A stretch of 64,000 nucleotides of DNA from Lentinus brumalis (GCA_001792895.1 MARA01000004.1:2294001-2358000), one strand, 5' to 3'. Shown: positions 33,734-45,650, counted from the first letter of the stretch. Made by a program: numbers and translations. The notes: generated by a model not told the origin, from the sequence alone.

Positions 33734-34979
33734 ATGTTGAAGAAGCATCAGCGTACAACACCTGCGTGCATCAGGTGCCATAGGAGGAGAGGTGCGAATG
33801 CACCCTGCCGCCCTCTGACTCTCATACACATTAACGGTATCGACTTCTCTAGCCAAGTGTGTTGATGTCCCGGGGATGTCTTCGTGCTTGAGGTGCTTCA
33901 ACGACGAGACAGTCTGCGAACGGCCCGACGGACCCCGCAGCACCAGTGACAAGCTTCGTAGGCCTCCCGCCCCTCGTCCGAAGAAATGCTGCAGCGCCTG
34001 GTAAGTCATTTATATACTTCTAATCACTGGCGGACCGCTTACACGATCTCCCAGCACGAGGTCGAAGACGCGATGCTCACGAGACCCCTCCGCTCCTTGT
34101 CCGAGATGCATCGAGAAAGGCCTCTCGTGTTCATTCATCAGCGGTGAGTCGCAAGTTTCACATCGGATGACGGCTTGTTGATGCGTTCAAAATGAAGGAG
34201 AGAAGTCTCCGAATGTGACCAGTACTCAACAGCCTTGTATTTGCACGGCCTCATCTCATACCCCCGATGAGCATCCATCTTGCAAACCCTCGACCCCTCC
34301 CGCTGCATGTCCACCCATGCTTGGCGACTTCCGTCTTCCCAGGCCTCCCGCGAACTCCACTCTCCCCATTACGTCTACCGTCGCGGACATTGGTCGCGCA
34401 GGCACTCTTTCGAGCAGACTCTGCACGCCTCCCTCTCTCTCCAAGAAGGCAAGGAGGATGTGGTGCGCATGCGATACGTGCGCGGACAAGAAAGGTACTC
34501 TTTGCTGCCGCATCGCCGCGTCCCCATGGCCTCATTCGTCCTCTCTCGGCCAGTCGCCTGTGTAGACGTCCCGGGAGCGTCTTCGTGCCTTCGATGCCTG
34601 CAAAGGGACACGATGTGTGAACGGGCTGTCGATTGGCCGGCTGTTCGACGCGAACCCGACGAGACAGCTTCCGTTGTCAGAAGTTCTGTCAGCAAACCGT
34701 CCTTCGCTTCTCAAGCTGGCGTCGTGGGATCCGTCAACGCACAGTAAGCCCCAGTTCTTCTTCGTCAACGGGCGCATCCTGATCGGTCTCCTCATTGACA
34801 CCGTCAGCGAGCAAGTTCTCCAACATTCGCGGCTACCTTTCACAGCACTGCAACACCCGCTCTCCGCATCTTTCAATCTTGGTGAAGTGATCAAGGCGGC
34901 CGATCCTCTGCTAAGTACTTCGGCCAGAAGGAGTTGGTGGGATGTCTGCATGGCTGCTTCGCCGGAGCAACGGAGCTAG
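33734..34979 (+). CDS. Protein with three Zn(II)2Cys6 clusters
   Basis: Exons splice to MLKKHQRTTPACIRCHRRR | AKCVDVPGMSSCLRC..., cluster 1 with spacing 2-6-8-2-6. Cluster 2 is C-SA-C | TRSKTR-C-SRDPSAP-C-PR-C-IEKGLS-C, with its second cysteine codon split by an intron (TG|C). A linker rich in Pro, Ser and Thr leads to cluster 3, C-DT-C-ADKK | VA-C-VDVPGASS-C-LR-C-LQRDTM-C, whose intron position and sequence copy cluster 1. The last exon frame ends TSARRSWWDVCMAASPEQRS. The junction between cluster 3 and the tail (34640-34750) needs a weak GTCCTT donor and is uncertain. About 350 residues. Same family as the 16, 21, 24 and 38 kb genes, opposite strand to the first three. Confidence 0.7.
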
Positions 34980-37900
34980 ACGCGAAGTACGTATTACGAG
35001 TCTGCATCCATAGCCAGGTTTCCCTAAGGCTGACCCAATTCGATGTTCATTGAGACCGAGACATATCCAATTCCCTCGGTCAACCCCAACCTTCCTCGTG
35101 GTCCTCCTGCCACCACTGCCTTCATCGACCCTCCGTGCAACCGCGTCCATCTGGCTTCGATCGACGATCTCTCCGCTCTAGCTCCTGGTACCTGCAACGT
35201 GCCTCGTGAATAATGTCCTCAACTAGGGAATATATTCTTCCTGCAGCTGCGCGCAAAGCTGTCGTGTAAAGGTCCTGGACGCGCTCACGGTATCCGAGGC
35301 TGGTCGGATGACAAAGAATGAACTTTTGTCGTAACTGGACAAGACGAGGTACGCACTGGTACGCAGCTCCCATGTGAGAGTTCGTGGGCAATCGATGCTG
35401 CCGATCGAAGCCGATAGACTCCTCAGGACTGCCAGTACCACTATGTGTGATGCTTCGCAGTCCTATCCTTGGACCGCCTCTTCTCAACTGGAGGACGTGA
35501 TACCGCTATGTCGGTGTTCGCATATGCACCCGCGCACAGCAATAACCTCTCCTCTCCTTTCGTTACGTACGTACATGCCGTCATCCCTTCTTCCGGAAGC
35601 GCGAAGTCTTACATCTCCGTGGCCTGGAAGCCCGGTTGTGTTTCCAGGTGACATTAGGACCGCGAGGCGTGGACGAGACCTTGCAGTCTTCGTCGTCGTT
35701 AGTCTGATGGGCGAAAACATTGTCTGTCAGTAACTACACTCGCGGAAATCGTCGCCTTCACAGTATCACGGCAAGGCCACTATCGGTGTCCGAGTCGCCG
35801 GAGCTTCAGGTTGATCTCTGCTTCTGCTGTAGTGAATTGAACCCTTCTCTTGAAGTAAGTACTACTGTACGTCGTGTCTCTTGAACATTCAAGAACCGAC
35901 GCTACTTTCAAACTAGAAGTTATTGTGGCGACGCTGACGAGGAAGATCAATAGCTTTGCTCGCTTTCTCGCTGAAGGGATGCCCTTGTCCTCGTCAATCG
36001 GTCCTGAAGTATTCAGTTGGAGAGACCGTTCCTCTTTGGCTGGAGGTCCGACAGAGGTCCTAGTGCGCACCGGGGCCCGGCAGTCGATGCGTGCACGTGG
36101 CGGTGTTGGTAGCTTGAACCGTTTGGCGCCCGATGTTAACCCGCCCGATGCATGCCCCGATCATGGCTTTCTCTCTGTCCGCTTCTCACTGGAATGCGGT
36201 TTCTTGCACCGCGTGGCTATTAGATGCTAACCTGGATCCGTGTTAACTTCAGAACGAGGAGACATCAATGATTCATCGGACGCCGGCGCGCACGTCAGTG
36301 GTTTGTATATTGTTTGCGTCGGAACAAGTTCCTGTGAATCGGAGTACGCAACGCAGAATCCGTCCTCATACTTGCAACCGCTCTACCGCTCTCTCCCGAT
36401 ATGCTTACAACACAGGTCTGCCTCGGTCTGCTCGACCGATGAGACAGGCAGGCGCGAAGGGGACGGGTTGATATTCCGGGTATATTGGCGACGGTCAACT
36501 TGGCCTCTTGCGACCTCTTCTTCCCGCCTTCGTGCCGCCATCCCTTTCTGGACGCTCCCTGCATCTCCGTGAAATCCAGAACTCCGACGACCTTCTACAC
36601 GTCATATGCAACCTGTGCTATCTCCGGCGCACCAGGCTCCTTGGCGATCCGGTGAGTAATTTATATATCGCGTCAGCTATCGCACGCTTTCGCTATCGAA
36701 ATTATCCAGTCCTGTAGCTGGACTGCTATTTCCAACTTCCCCTGGTTGGGCTTGGTGGTAGCAGTTCATAGCCAGGATGTCTGTTGACCGGATCGTCTTC
36801 AGAGGGATCAGCAGTCCATGTCTTCGAACATATCATCTCTCCCACGTTATCACAGATCACAGCGATGAACGGTTCATTGCCGTGCTCGGCTCATATGGCA
36901 CGGAACAGCCCAAATGGCATACTACCACCTGACGGCCCAAGGCTCTTCCATCACCTAACAGAGGTCGGTGAGGGAGCGGACATTAAGGCGGTAAGTTTCA
37001 AGAGGCTGTGGCGTGGAACCTGAAAGTATGCATTCACGGCAAATCGGGCATGCCTGGCGGAGTTGTACTTTTCGGCCAGCGTCAACGGAGTTGTCAATTA
37101 GGTTCAATGTGCGGCACCAATCCCTACGAGTCCTGGCAGTGAGAGAGTCTGTCTCTGATTTCATCATGACGAGGGTGTATTGGGGAAGCCAGCACCGTGC
37201 GTCGGTCGGACTGCAATCTAGCCAATCCCGCAACTCCGCTGTCCTCGGTTTCCTCAGTTCGTGAGGCTTCGCGGTTCGCCCTTCCAAGGCCGACCTGCGC
37301 CCGCTGATGGTCGCTGCAGTTCGGCTTCCATGCGTCTGACTTCGCTGCCATATTAACTTGTGCCTTGTAATTCACGCCGTCGTCAGGATAATCCGGCCTC
37401 TGCATAGCCTGGATTTGCGACCACGAGTATGCGCGACCTCCTTCTGCCATTTCACTGAATGTAAGACGTCGGTAGTCGGCGCGACTCGTCGTTGCATTCT
37501 CACGAGTCAGTTTCGTCTCAGTATGGGAACAAAGGCCGCTCACGCGTCTTTGGCTAAGAAGTGTCCTCATGGAACATCTCGTATCCGCCGAACGAAGAGC
37601 TGGGTGCCGCGAGTCTCACTGAGGCTCATTTGCAGGGGAAGGCGATAATGGCGTATTCACATCCCACTAGCATAGACATCAGGTGGTATCTACCCTATTC
37701 GTCAGGCGCGTGGGACCCCAACTCGATCTCGGCAGAGGGGGAAGCGCATATGACTTTATGACAATTACTGGTATGATCCTTCGCAGAGCAACCAAATTTC
37801 TCTCGCTAACCCGTTCCTTCATGACAACTGTATGGTATCCAGATTCACGGAGGACTTATGGGCTCTCAACTTCGGGAGGTCGAGGGTGCGTTTAAATAAG

Positions 37901-38513
37901 ACCGCTGCGTCTCACCAAAGCTGACTTCCCCTGCCCATCAGCTTGCAGCCATTATCAATATCTATCTGAACTCAGAGTCTGCTGTATTCAAACCACCCAC
38001 GCCGGATTATATACAACTGCGATGTAGAAGCGTCTACGCTGCGAAGCACCGAGCCTTGGTGTAGGAGTACCTGCGACAAATTCGTCCAGTACGTCCATTG
38101 TCACTCGCTCCCGACGTCCCGTGTCCTGACTATCGCTTCAAGAACTCCATGGGCACGCTGCCGAATCCCTACCTATCTCCAAAGTTTCAAGCAGAACCCG
38201 ATGAACCTAATCGACCAGGACGTCCGGGCCCGCGGGCAGGAATCAGGGACTTTCTATTCCATACTCGACTCGAGAAGCCGAGTTATTATGTGGGCGAACC
38301 ACCTTGTATCGGTAACGTGTGCGTACAAACCTTCTTACTCAGCTCAATTTAGCCCTGTTTGAGCCTGCTCAATAGGATCCGTCTGCACACCGTGGTTATG
38401 TGAACGGCTCGCCGTTGTTCGTGCGTCGCCCGCCCTAGGAACCTTTGGGTGCTCCGTCCACCGTGCCCTTGCTCCACCCCGTGCCCTTGTTCCCCCCATC
38501 ATCCTACTCAGTC
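34980..38513. other. 3.5-kb spacer between zinc-cluster genes
   Basis: No intact gene recognised. Near 36590-36655 the plus strand reads HVICNLCYLRRTRLLGDP followed by GGTGAGTAA, which may be a worn first half of a zinc cluster. A frame at 38098-38352 (84 codons) has no motif. Confidence 0.35.
36570..36670 (+). pseudogene. Possible zinc-cluster fragment
   Basis: ICNLCYLRRTR has the C-x2-C and basic residues of the first half-cluster, with a GTGAGT-like donor shortly after, but no third cysteine or second half was found. Confidence 0.2.
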
Positions 38514-39215
38514 ATGTCAAGCGTGCTGTACGGACCCTCTCGGCGAGCAGCGTGCAATGCCTGCGCTGCGAGGAAAGGTGCGCCACCCTGCTTTCGACTC
38601 AACTTCAAAGCCAATGACTCGTCTGCTAGTCAAATGCGAGAAATTACCTGCGATGTATGGGTGCATGAGGTGCCTGAACATCAACATCCGGTGTGAGTGG
38701 CCAACTGAAGATATGAGCTGCACCGGCAAGCGTAGGAAGGCCTGCGACGCGTGGTAAGCCAGTGGTTTCGTCTCGGCAGACGGGGGTTTACTCACCGCCC
38801 GCTCAAGTCAAGAGAATAGGGTTCGATGCCTTGTCGACTCCAGCAACTTCCCCACCAACACTGCGTGTCCGAGATGCGTTGAGAGGAAGTTGCTCTGTTC
38901 GTTCACCCAAGGCAAGATGTGCATTCGTCCCGTCTTGCCGTCTTGTTGACCACTGTCTCGGCATACGCAGGGACAACCTCAGGAAGCAACAACAAAGGAC
39001 ATCAGGGTGCGGCAGGAACGTCATCTACCGAAGTCGGTGAGTTTCGTGGAGTCGACATGCTTGTCGCGAGTTCTCATGTCACGACTCTTGTCCACACAGC
39101 GTCGAACATGCCTGTGGCTTCCGCAAGCCGGGACAACGTGCCGCCTGTCAGCCGCGCCTCTAGCAACCTTGACAGAAGTTGGTGGGAGGTCTGCCTTGGG
39201 TCTTCCCAGCAGTAG
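38514..39215 (+). CDS. Small protein with two Zn(II)2Cys6 clusters
   Basis: About 157 residues. Cluster 1 is C-NA-C-AARK | VK-C-EKLPAMYG-C-MR-C-LNINIR-C. Cluster 2 is C-DA-C | QENRVR-C-LVDSSNFPTNTA-C-PR-C-VERKLL-C. The intron phases equal those of the 16 and 24 kb genes: phase 1 after AARK, and TG|T inside the second cysteine codon of cluster 2. The third intron appears to use a GC-AG pair (GCAAGA...ACGCAG at about 38911-38969). The Ser/Asn-rich tail ends NLDRSWWEVCLGSSQQ, nearly the same as the end of the 33.7 kb gene (RSWWDVCM). DNA binding inferred. Confidence 0.75.
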
Positions 39216-41426
39216 GCATCCGGCAGAGCTCTTCGGTGCGGGACATGTGTGCTGTTCTACTCATGCAACCACGTACCCATTGCTGACTAGCGTTCTAGCA
39301 CCTGCATTCGCACTCAAAAGCTTCACGGGCTGCCCCTTATACCATATTCCTCGTGCCCATATCATCTCCGAGTCGATCATCCAAACATCTTTACTATACT
39401 ATCAGCGCACCCATTGTATCAACATCAAGCCCACGGCTTGACTTATGTATCACTGTAGTCCTCGATATGGAACAGCGAACAGGCTCTGAGTGCAGGGTGC
39501 ATCGAACCAAGTCACGGCATGAAAATGCTATCCATTGCAACACATAGAGGCACGGGACAGAGGCCTCGAGATATGCAAGGGCGTAATGCCCGACGAGCAA
39601 TGACACAGATACTGAGTCTCACCTTGTTCCGAGCCCCGAATACTCTCCCTCTCCGATCTCCTCCAATCACACTTTGTGGAAGCGACCCGAAAACGTCCTC
39701 ATCGCATTTGCGTGATACGCTCCGTATTTGTCTCGTCCAAAAAACCTCGGTACTGTAGCAATGCACCTATGCGGCTCTGTCCAGACACCACCGGGCTTGA
39801 TTGTATGTAGGAAGGTCGTTATAGATGCTAAAGCCATCTTGGTAGGGCGCCGCAGGTCATCCAGAAACCAGTGTGGTCCCGACGTTGTTCTCGCAAGTTT
39901 CCACGCGGTCGCATAGTTGGAAATATGGCGAGCTTGGAAGAAAGCGGAGGAAAGGAGGCGGCCGGACAGATATTTCGCGCGATGACTCCTCGGAGAGCGA
40001 TGAGCAGTTTTGCGTAATTGTACCGAAAGGAAAGAGCCAGGGATCATCGCTTGTAGAGGTGAGAATGAGAGCGAGTGTCCAGTGCGATTGATAGTATGTG
40101 GGCCGGAGCCACTGTGCCCCAGACGGGATCCGAAGAGAGGAGCGTATGAGGAGCAGCGGTATATAACATCGAGTTGGGTAGACACAGGTATGTTGACCAT
40201 TGCGTCTTGCAGGCTGTGGCCCGTGAATCAAGCGGAGCTACGCGAATGGGCGGCACTCTCCGATTGCTCTCCGACGAAACGCACTATACCACCGTTGAAG
40301 ACGGACTCCGCCATGAAATCGATCTCTTAAGTATCTGTCGCAACATCGTATCCACCGTCTCCTGGGACACCCAATATTGACCACCTCCCGGCAGTAGCAA
40401 CGTGCTGCATCTTGACACATGACTGCTTACATACTATGAACGCATCAGCATGGACTTGGGGTGATACTATGTGTGAAATAGGTACAATTCAAAGACGGAC
40501 CTGAGGTAGCAAGGCGCAAGAACTGGACGTATTTTCATCGTCCATTCGAGAGCGACCCTCGGCACTGATGGAAACGCGAGGAGAATCTGAAGACAAGAGC
40601 CATTAAGTGGGTAGGGAGGAGGAGTAAGGAACGAGAGTTGCTCACTAGAGCCAAATTTCCATCACAAGGAACCTCACAGTTTCCGCTTGTCGTGTGGGCG
40701 ACCAATGACGCATCGGCGTAAAGGTAAAACTCTGTCGAACCCTAGAAGTACACCATTGATAATGATAGCTGTACTTCGTATGTAGCCTCTTTCACGCAGA
40801 TGACTCGAGCGAGGCGACAACTACACGGGCTATTGCGAGGAAGCAACCGATACGGTTGCAAGCAGTCAGTGTCAGAAATGCCTCTGGCTACAAAGCTTAG
40901 AGGGAAGGATACGGAACAAACCAATTATATGCGCACGAACGTGCCAGTGAGCCAGCACTGGCAGGTCTCCAGCACGAGCATCCGATACCTCTGCAGACGG
41001 CAAGCAAAAATTCTTCCACTGTGTTGTATGAGGGTTCCACAGTAGCTCATGCATGCGAGGAGATGGTGCAGTAACAAGACCTGCGGTCCGTGGTGGCGAC
41101 CAGTGTCCCCGTCCGGGACATCGCCTGCAAGTTGTGAGATATTAGAGGCAGACGCAGTATGAAGGAATGAAGTGGTTGATTCCAGGTCCTCAGCCTCAAG
41201 AAGGACTCGAGCGTTTCCCCGACGGAGATGTGGTTTGGACGGGGTCGGTGTAAGCGAAGCGGTCGCGTCCGATATGCAAGGGCTGTGCTCCTTCCGGCGC
41301 TTGCAAGTTTTCCCCAAGCTCAAGGTTCGCCAGATGGCATCTCTTCCTCATCCCGACCTCCACGCAGTCCAAGGCGGCCAGCTGAAACCTACAAGCTCGG
41401 ACAGAGACGCGACTTTTGAAACGACC
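39216..41426. other. 2.2-kb spacer before the SRR1-domain gene
   Basis: A 177-codon minus-strand frame (39667-40200; GPHWFLDDLRRPTKMALASI in it) is the longest candidate. It has no motif I recognise and no clear partner exons, so I do not call it a gene. Otherwise nothing seen. Confidence 0.3.
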
Positions 41427-43062
41427 ATGGCCCAGCACGACTCGCAATTTGGCTACGATGATCATTTCACGCCTGCTCGCACTCGGAAGAAACGCAAGAA
41501 TAGGCCCCCGACGGAACCTCCGTCGCCATCTGTCCTCCTGGACAAAGTGTCGGAGGAACTCGCGCCGACCGATTGGCTGCGCGACACAATGCGTCCGTAC
41601 CCGCAATCCTCTGACCCAGTCGCGTCCTCTTCCTGACATGCCTTCCCCACCAGATACCCTGCGCGAGTCGCTTGAAGAGGCGTTCCCCCCTGCGGACGAC
41701 GCCCCGGATGTGCTGTGCCTCGGGCTCGGGAGCCCCTCGTCGTCGCGTGATGCTCGCGCCCAACTCGCGTTCCTCCTTGCAGCGTGCGACGATCTACGCA
41801 TAGTGTGTCGTCTTCCCATGTATGTGGGCGCTTACCACCGAAACCATCACCATGTGTTCATTCCCTGCAGGACCGCGCAAAAGTGTCCGTCTTCGACCCA
41901 GTCCTTACGGAACAGGACCTCCAGCTTCTTGCGCAGCGCAGGCTGACTCCGCTACCCGAGAACCGTGTATGTCTACCTTCCTGCTCTCTGCTCGCTTATC
42001 GCGAGCGGTGGGAGGCTTCCGCCTCCGCACCCGCCGCTTGCGTCTTGCAGCCAGATCAATCGCTATTCGTGACACGTCCTGACTCGGTGTCCACAGATGG
42101 CAAAGCATGCGCTCCAATCGCCCACGATAGTGTTCATGCCACATTGTGACCTGCATCTCTACGAGAATTTCCTCCGCGAAAACTGGTCCAAGGAGCAGCT
42201 GCCCAACGCCCTGCTTATCGCGAATCCTCTGAGCGAGTATGCCGAGAGGTGCGTGCCTTCCCCGAGGCTCTCGCGGTTAGATTCGCCTTGCCTCCGTCTT
42301 CCGGGGCCCAATTGTCCCCTCTGCCCATTGTTTCTCCAGCGTCCGTCCTCGCGCTGCTTCTGCATGCTGCGCCCGTTCCGTCGCTAACCTTATTTCTTAC
42401 AGCATTCCATCCAGGAAGCTCGCTGCAGAGCACCCTTGCGTGGCGCGCCTCGGTGCGTCTCACCCCATGTCTTGTCCGCGCGCTCGCTCACGTCCGACTC
42501 GGCCTTCTTCCTGGCTTCCATCGCTTGCGCGTCGTCCGCTGTACACGGCGCTCCGACCCTGCCTCGCATCCACCCAATCGCCACTCCCCGGCCCATCTCT
42601 CGCTCTCGCAATTGTCCCCGTGCTCCTCGTCTCCGTGCGCGTTACTCGCCCCCTGCGATGCGCCCGCATACAGCACCTTATCTCACAAGCTGCCCGCTCC
42701 GGCCCTGTGCGCCGTACCCCACAGCGTTCAATAACACCGCAGTGCAGTTCGTGCGCACATCCGCCTTGGCAAAACGCGAAGACGAATGGTGGACACTCCC
42801 TGCGCTATCGCCGGGACGAGCGGTATCTTCAGGCACTCGCCCGGAGTCAACCCCACCGGCCCGCCCCCTATCGCCCTGCGCAAATCTAGCACATTCCCGG
42901 AGTGTCGAAGATATCGAGGGTTCGGGGGTCCACGTCGACGTCAATGCAGACGCAATCGCTCAGGCTAACGCCGATGGAGATGCGGAAGCGTCGAACGTGA
43001 GCGTGCCCCTGACGTCCGACGGCCGCGATGTGGAGAAGCATAAGCCCGCGGCCGCGTCATAG
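41427..43062 (+). CDS. SRR1-like domain protein
   Basis: The SRR1 domain is known from Arabidopsis SRR1 (light and clock signalling) and is widespread in fungi; its biochemical role is not settled. A basic start (FTPARTRKKRKNRPP) leads to VSEELAPTDWLRDTM, then after a 60-nt intron DAPDVLCLGLGSPSSSRDAR, AQLAFLLAACDDLRI, VSVFDPVLTEQDLQLLAQRR, TIVFMPHCDLHLYENFLREN and LIANPLSEYAE, the ordered conserved blocks of the domain. An intron of about 270 nt (42451-42720), long for this genome, precedes a C-terminal exon with NTAVQFVR and a variable acidic tail. An earlier start at 41334 is possible. Confidence 0.85.
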
Positions 43063-44082
43063 CGAGAGCCCTACCCCGACTCCAGCTCGACCTGCAGTCT
43101 GTCCGTCGGTCGCCGGGCGTCGGGACTCGCACACTGGACGCGTAGTTCGGAAATGCGCAGGGAGGTCTTTGTCGGTTGTTGCACTGCGTCGTTGCACTGC
43201 ACGTCGGACTCTGGGTGCCGGGGAAGCGCAGACCGGACTTGTAAGTAGAGCGGACTCGAGGCGGAGGACCGCTCGGTCAGGATCACAATTTGATCATTAT
43301 TGATACACCCCATCCTGCCAATCCGTCAGAGCACGAGATGCGCGATTGCGGGGGACCTTCGACTCGACTCAGCCTTCAGGGGTCCGTCGTCTCTGTAACA
43401 GACTCAGGCTCATCCTACTGGCTGGCATCCGACATCGGGCATCGTCGCCTGTGTACTTCGCGAAGCTGGCAGCCTTCCGCGCCTTGTGCATCGGGGGCAG
43501 TCGCGAGCGCGAGTCGGCACCTGTTGTTGCAGATTCGGAAAGAGGCCGACTGCGTCATACTCCGCGTGTAAGGCCGAATGATGAGGCTGGTCGCGTGAGG
43601 GCTAACCCTAATAGCGTTCAATATCGCAATGGGCCCCGCAGCGGCTGGCGACATCATTCTTGTGTCGGTGGCTTTGCCCACCCCGATCGCCAGACGTAAG
43701 AGAGGCGCCATCAAACAGCCTCTGCGCTCGAGGCCGGCGATGCGGGGTAAGAGCGGAGTTGCAGAGAGCGTCCTGGAAGAACCTAGCTCGACATGCGCGA
43801 TCGGGCCCAAGCACAAGTCGTCAGAATGGCTTGAATTAGACCCCATCCTATTACGTATGATGGTCGTTATCAATACCCTGTACTCGGAAACCGTATATGG
43901 ACCCTGGAGAAATTAGGAACACGATGATATGAGGCGAGAGAGCATATGAGCAGTAGGATACGACAACAGACGAGGCAGACAGATGTGTGGAGCTCATGGG
44001 GGACAATGGGAAGCGAGACAAGTGTACGAAACGTGGACTATATGGACAAGGGGAGAGATGACGAATATGAACATGAGGAATG
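43063..44082. other. Convergent spacer
   Basis: About 1 kb between the stops of the SRR1-domain gene and the acidic-protein gene. No supported coding sequence, RNA or repeat. Confidence 0.4.
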
Positions 44083-45035
44083 CTAGCACTCTTGATAAAT
44101 GGGGGGACGGAAGACACGAGCAGATTCGCGATGGTGTTCTGCGTCGTCGTGGTAGGGGAGAGGCGGGTCGAGCTCGAAAGGATAGAAATAGGCGTCGTCC
44201 GTGTCGACGTACACGTGGGGATGGCCTCGCAACCGCCTGCGCTCTGCGGGTAGTGGCACAGACGCTGGGTCGGTAGGGGAGAGTGATGACATGGACTGGC
44301 TGTATGGTGTTGACAGCGCATCCGACTCGTCATCAGACGTGTCCTCGATCGCGTCGGGCACGGGGTCTTCTACGTCGTCGTCCGCGTCAAAGTAAGGGAG
44401 GGGGTCATGGGCATACGAGTCGAGCTGGAGCCAAGAAGGAAGAAGCGGGGGATGGAGTGGGGGATACGGGACAGGGTAAGGGATGGCAATCGGTGGGGGC
44501 TGATAGAACAAGCTGGAGTGTCCGACAAGATCGTCCGAAGAAGACATAGGGGAGCACAAGGGACTCAGCGGTTCGTCGTCGTCGTAGACGGGGAGAACCG
44601 AGATCGACGTGCCCACGTCGGCGTCGTCGTCGTCGTCCCGAGGTCCTCCAACAGCGAGTCCAGCCATTGTTTCTCAGAGTCGCCGACGACGGCGCTGCGA
44701 GAACCGATAGCGTGAGGATCTGGGAACATGAACGCGTCCTCCTCGACCTCGTCGCGTGCCTCGTCGTCGTCGTGTCTATATACATGTTGAACATCAGCGT
44801 CTGCCGGGGACGGGACAGGGTCGACTGTATGAGAGCGAAGAATGGAGTTTTTGAGGAGCACCCAGCGATGGAGGCTGCTCGAGTCCCGGACGCCGCCGGA
44901 GACAGCAGTCTGCAGCTTGGAGCGGGCCATGGAGAAGAGCGAGGGAGGGTCGGAGTGCACTTGTTCTGATGGCATGGACGTCGGGGGAGTGTTTATAGGA
45001 GGGAGGAGAGATAACGACGGCCGGTTGAACGACAC
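44083..45035 (-). CDS. Acidic Asp/Ser-rich protein of unknown function
   Basis: Not recognised. The N-terminal half (MSFNRPSLSLLPPINTPP start) includes RSKLQTAVSGG, HRWVLLKNSILRS and DSEKQWLDSLLEDLG. The C-terminal half reads DDDDADVGTSISVLPVYDD, PMSSSDDLVGHSSLFYQPPP, a Pro-rich stretch, then DDVEDPVPDAIEDTSDDES and ends RPPIYQEC. The halves lie in different frames. One added base at the CCC/GGG run 44637-44639 joins LLEDLG to DDDDADVG; alternatively a 53-nt GTGGGC...CTGAG intron would connect them with loss of the acidic patch. Asp codons form a trinucleotide repeat here. No signal peptide or membrane helix. Confidence 0.6.
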
Positions 45036-45650
45036 GACTGTGGCGGGGCAGTGGTGCGTTCTGCAGAGGTGCGCGTACGACGCGTGTGAGCATCTGATAG
45101 AGCGGAGAGAGACGTAACGAGGAGATACTCACGAGGCAGGGGGCTTGCGTGCGTGATCAACTGTGTATGCGGTAGACGATGAAGGGCTCGAACAGAATGG
45201 TGCCGTTCTTGGACTTGCGGACGGATTTGTTAACCATGCTTGGTTCTCTGGGTCGCCGAGACTGATATGTGGTCAAGGCGAGGCAGGAAAACGAAGGGGC
45301 GGGGGCGGGACACGGGACGACTTAGACGGACATGGTGGGGGGAGGCAGAGGCAACAGGCCAGTGCGGGTCGCCTCCTCCAAGCGCGCCTTATAACACGCT
45401 CACCGGTGACTCAACGCTGCCATATCGGGAAGCGCCCACCCCGGGTGTTTTCGCGTGCGTCTCCCACGGCGCCGGGAGAGCCGCCTGGCGATGGCGACAA
45501 GCATCCGCCCGCACTCGCAACCCGCGTCGCCGTCGTCGGTCTCGCGAGCTCTCGCGCCAGATTGCGTTCCCCGCCGCCAGTCTTGTATATGCAATGGTAC
45601 ACAATTGTCCGTGTCTATCTACAGCCCAGCCTCCGAGCGAGGCGGTCCCC
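45036..45650. other. Spacer between the acidic-protein gene and CDC27
   Basis: A 273-codon plus frame (45163-45984) spans it but is the antisense shadow of the last CDC27 exon. Nothing else seen. Confidence 0.4.

Noticed and set aside
39667..40200. 177-codon minus-strand frame
   Set aside because: No recognised motif, no partner exons; kept only as part of the spacer description.
40925..41323. Minus-strand TCKRRK...C stretch resembling a zinc-cluster start
   Set aside because: Lacks the C-x2-C pair and lies just upstream of the SRR1-domain gene on the other strand; chance resemblance.
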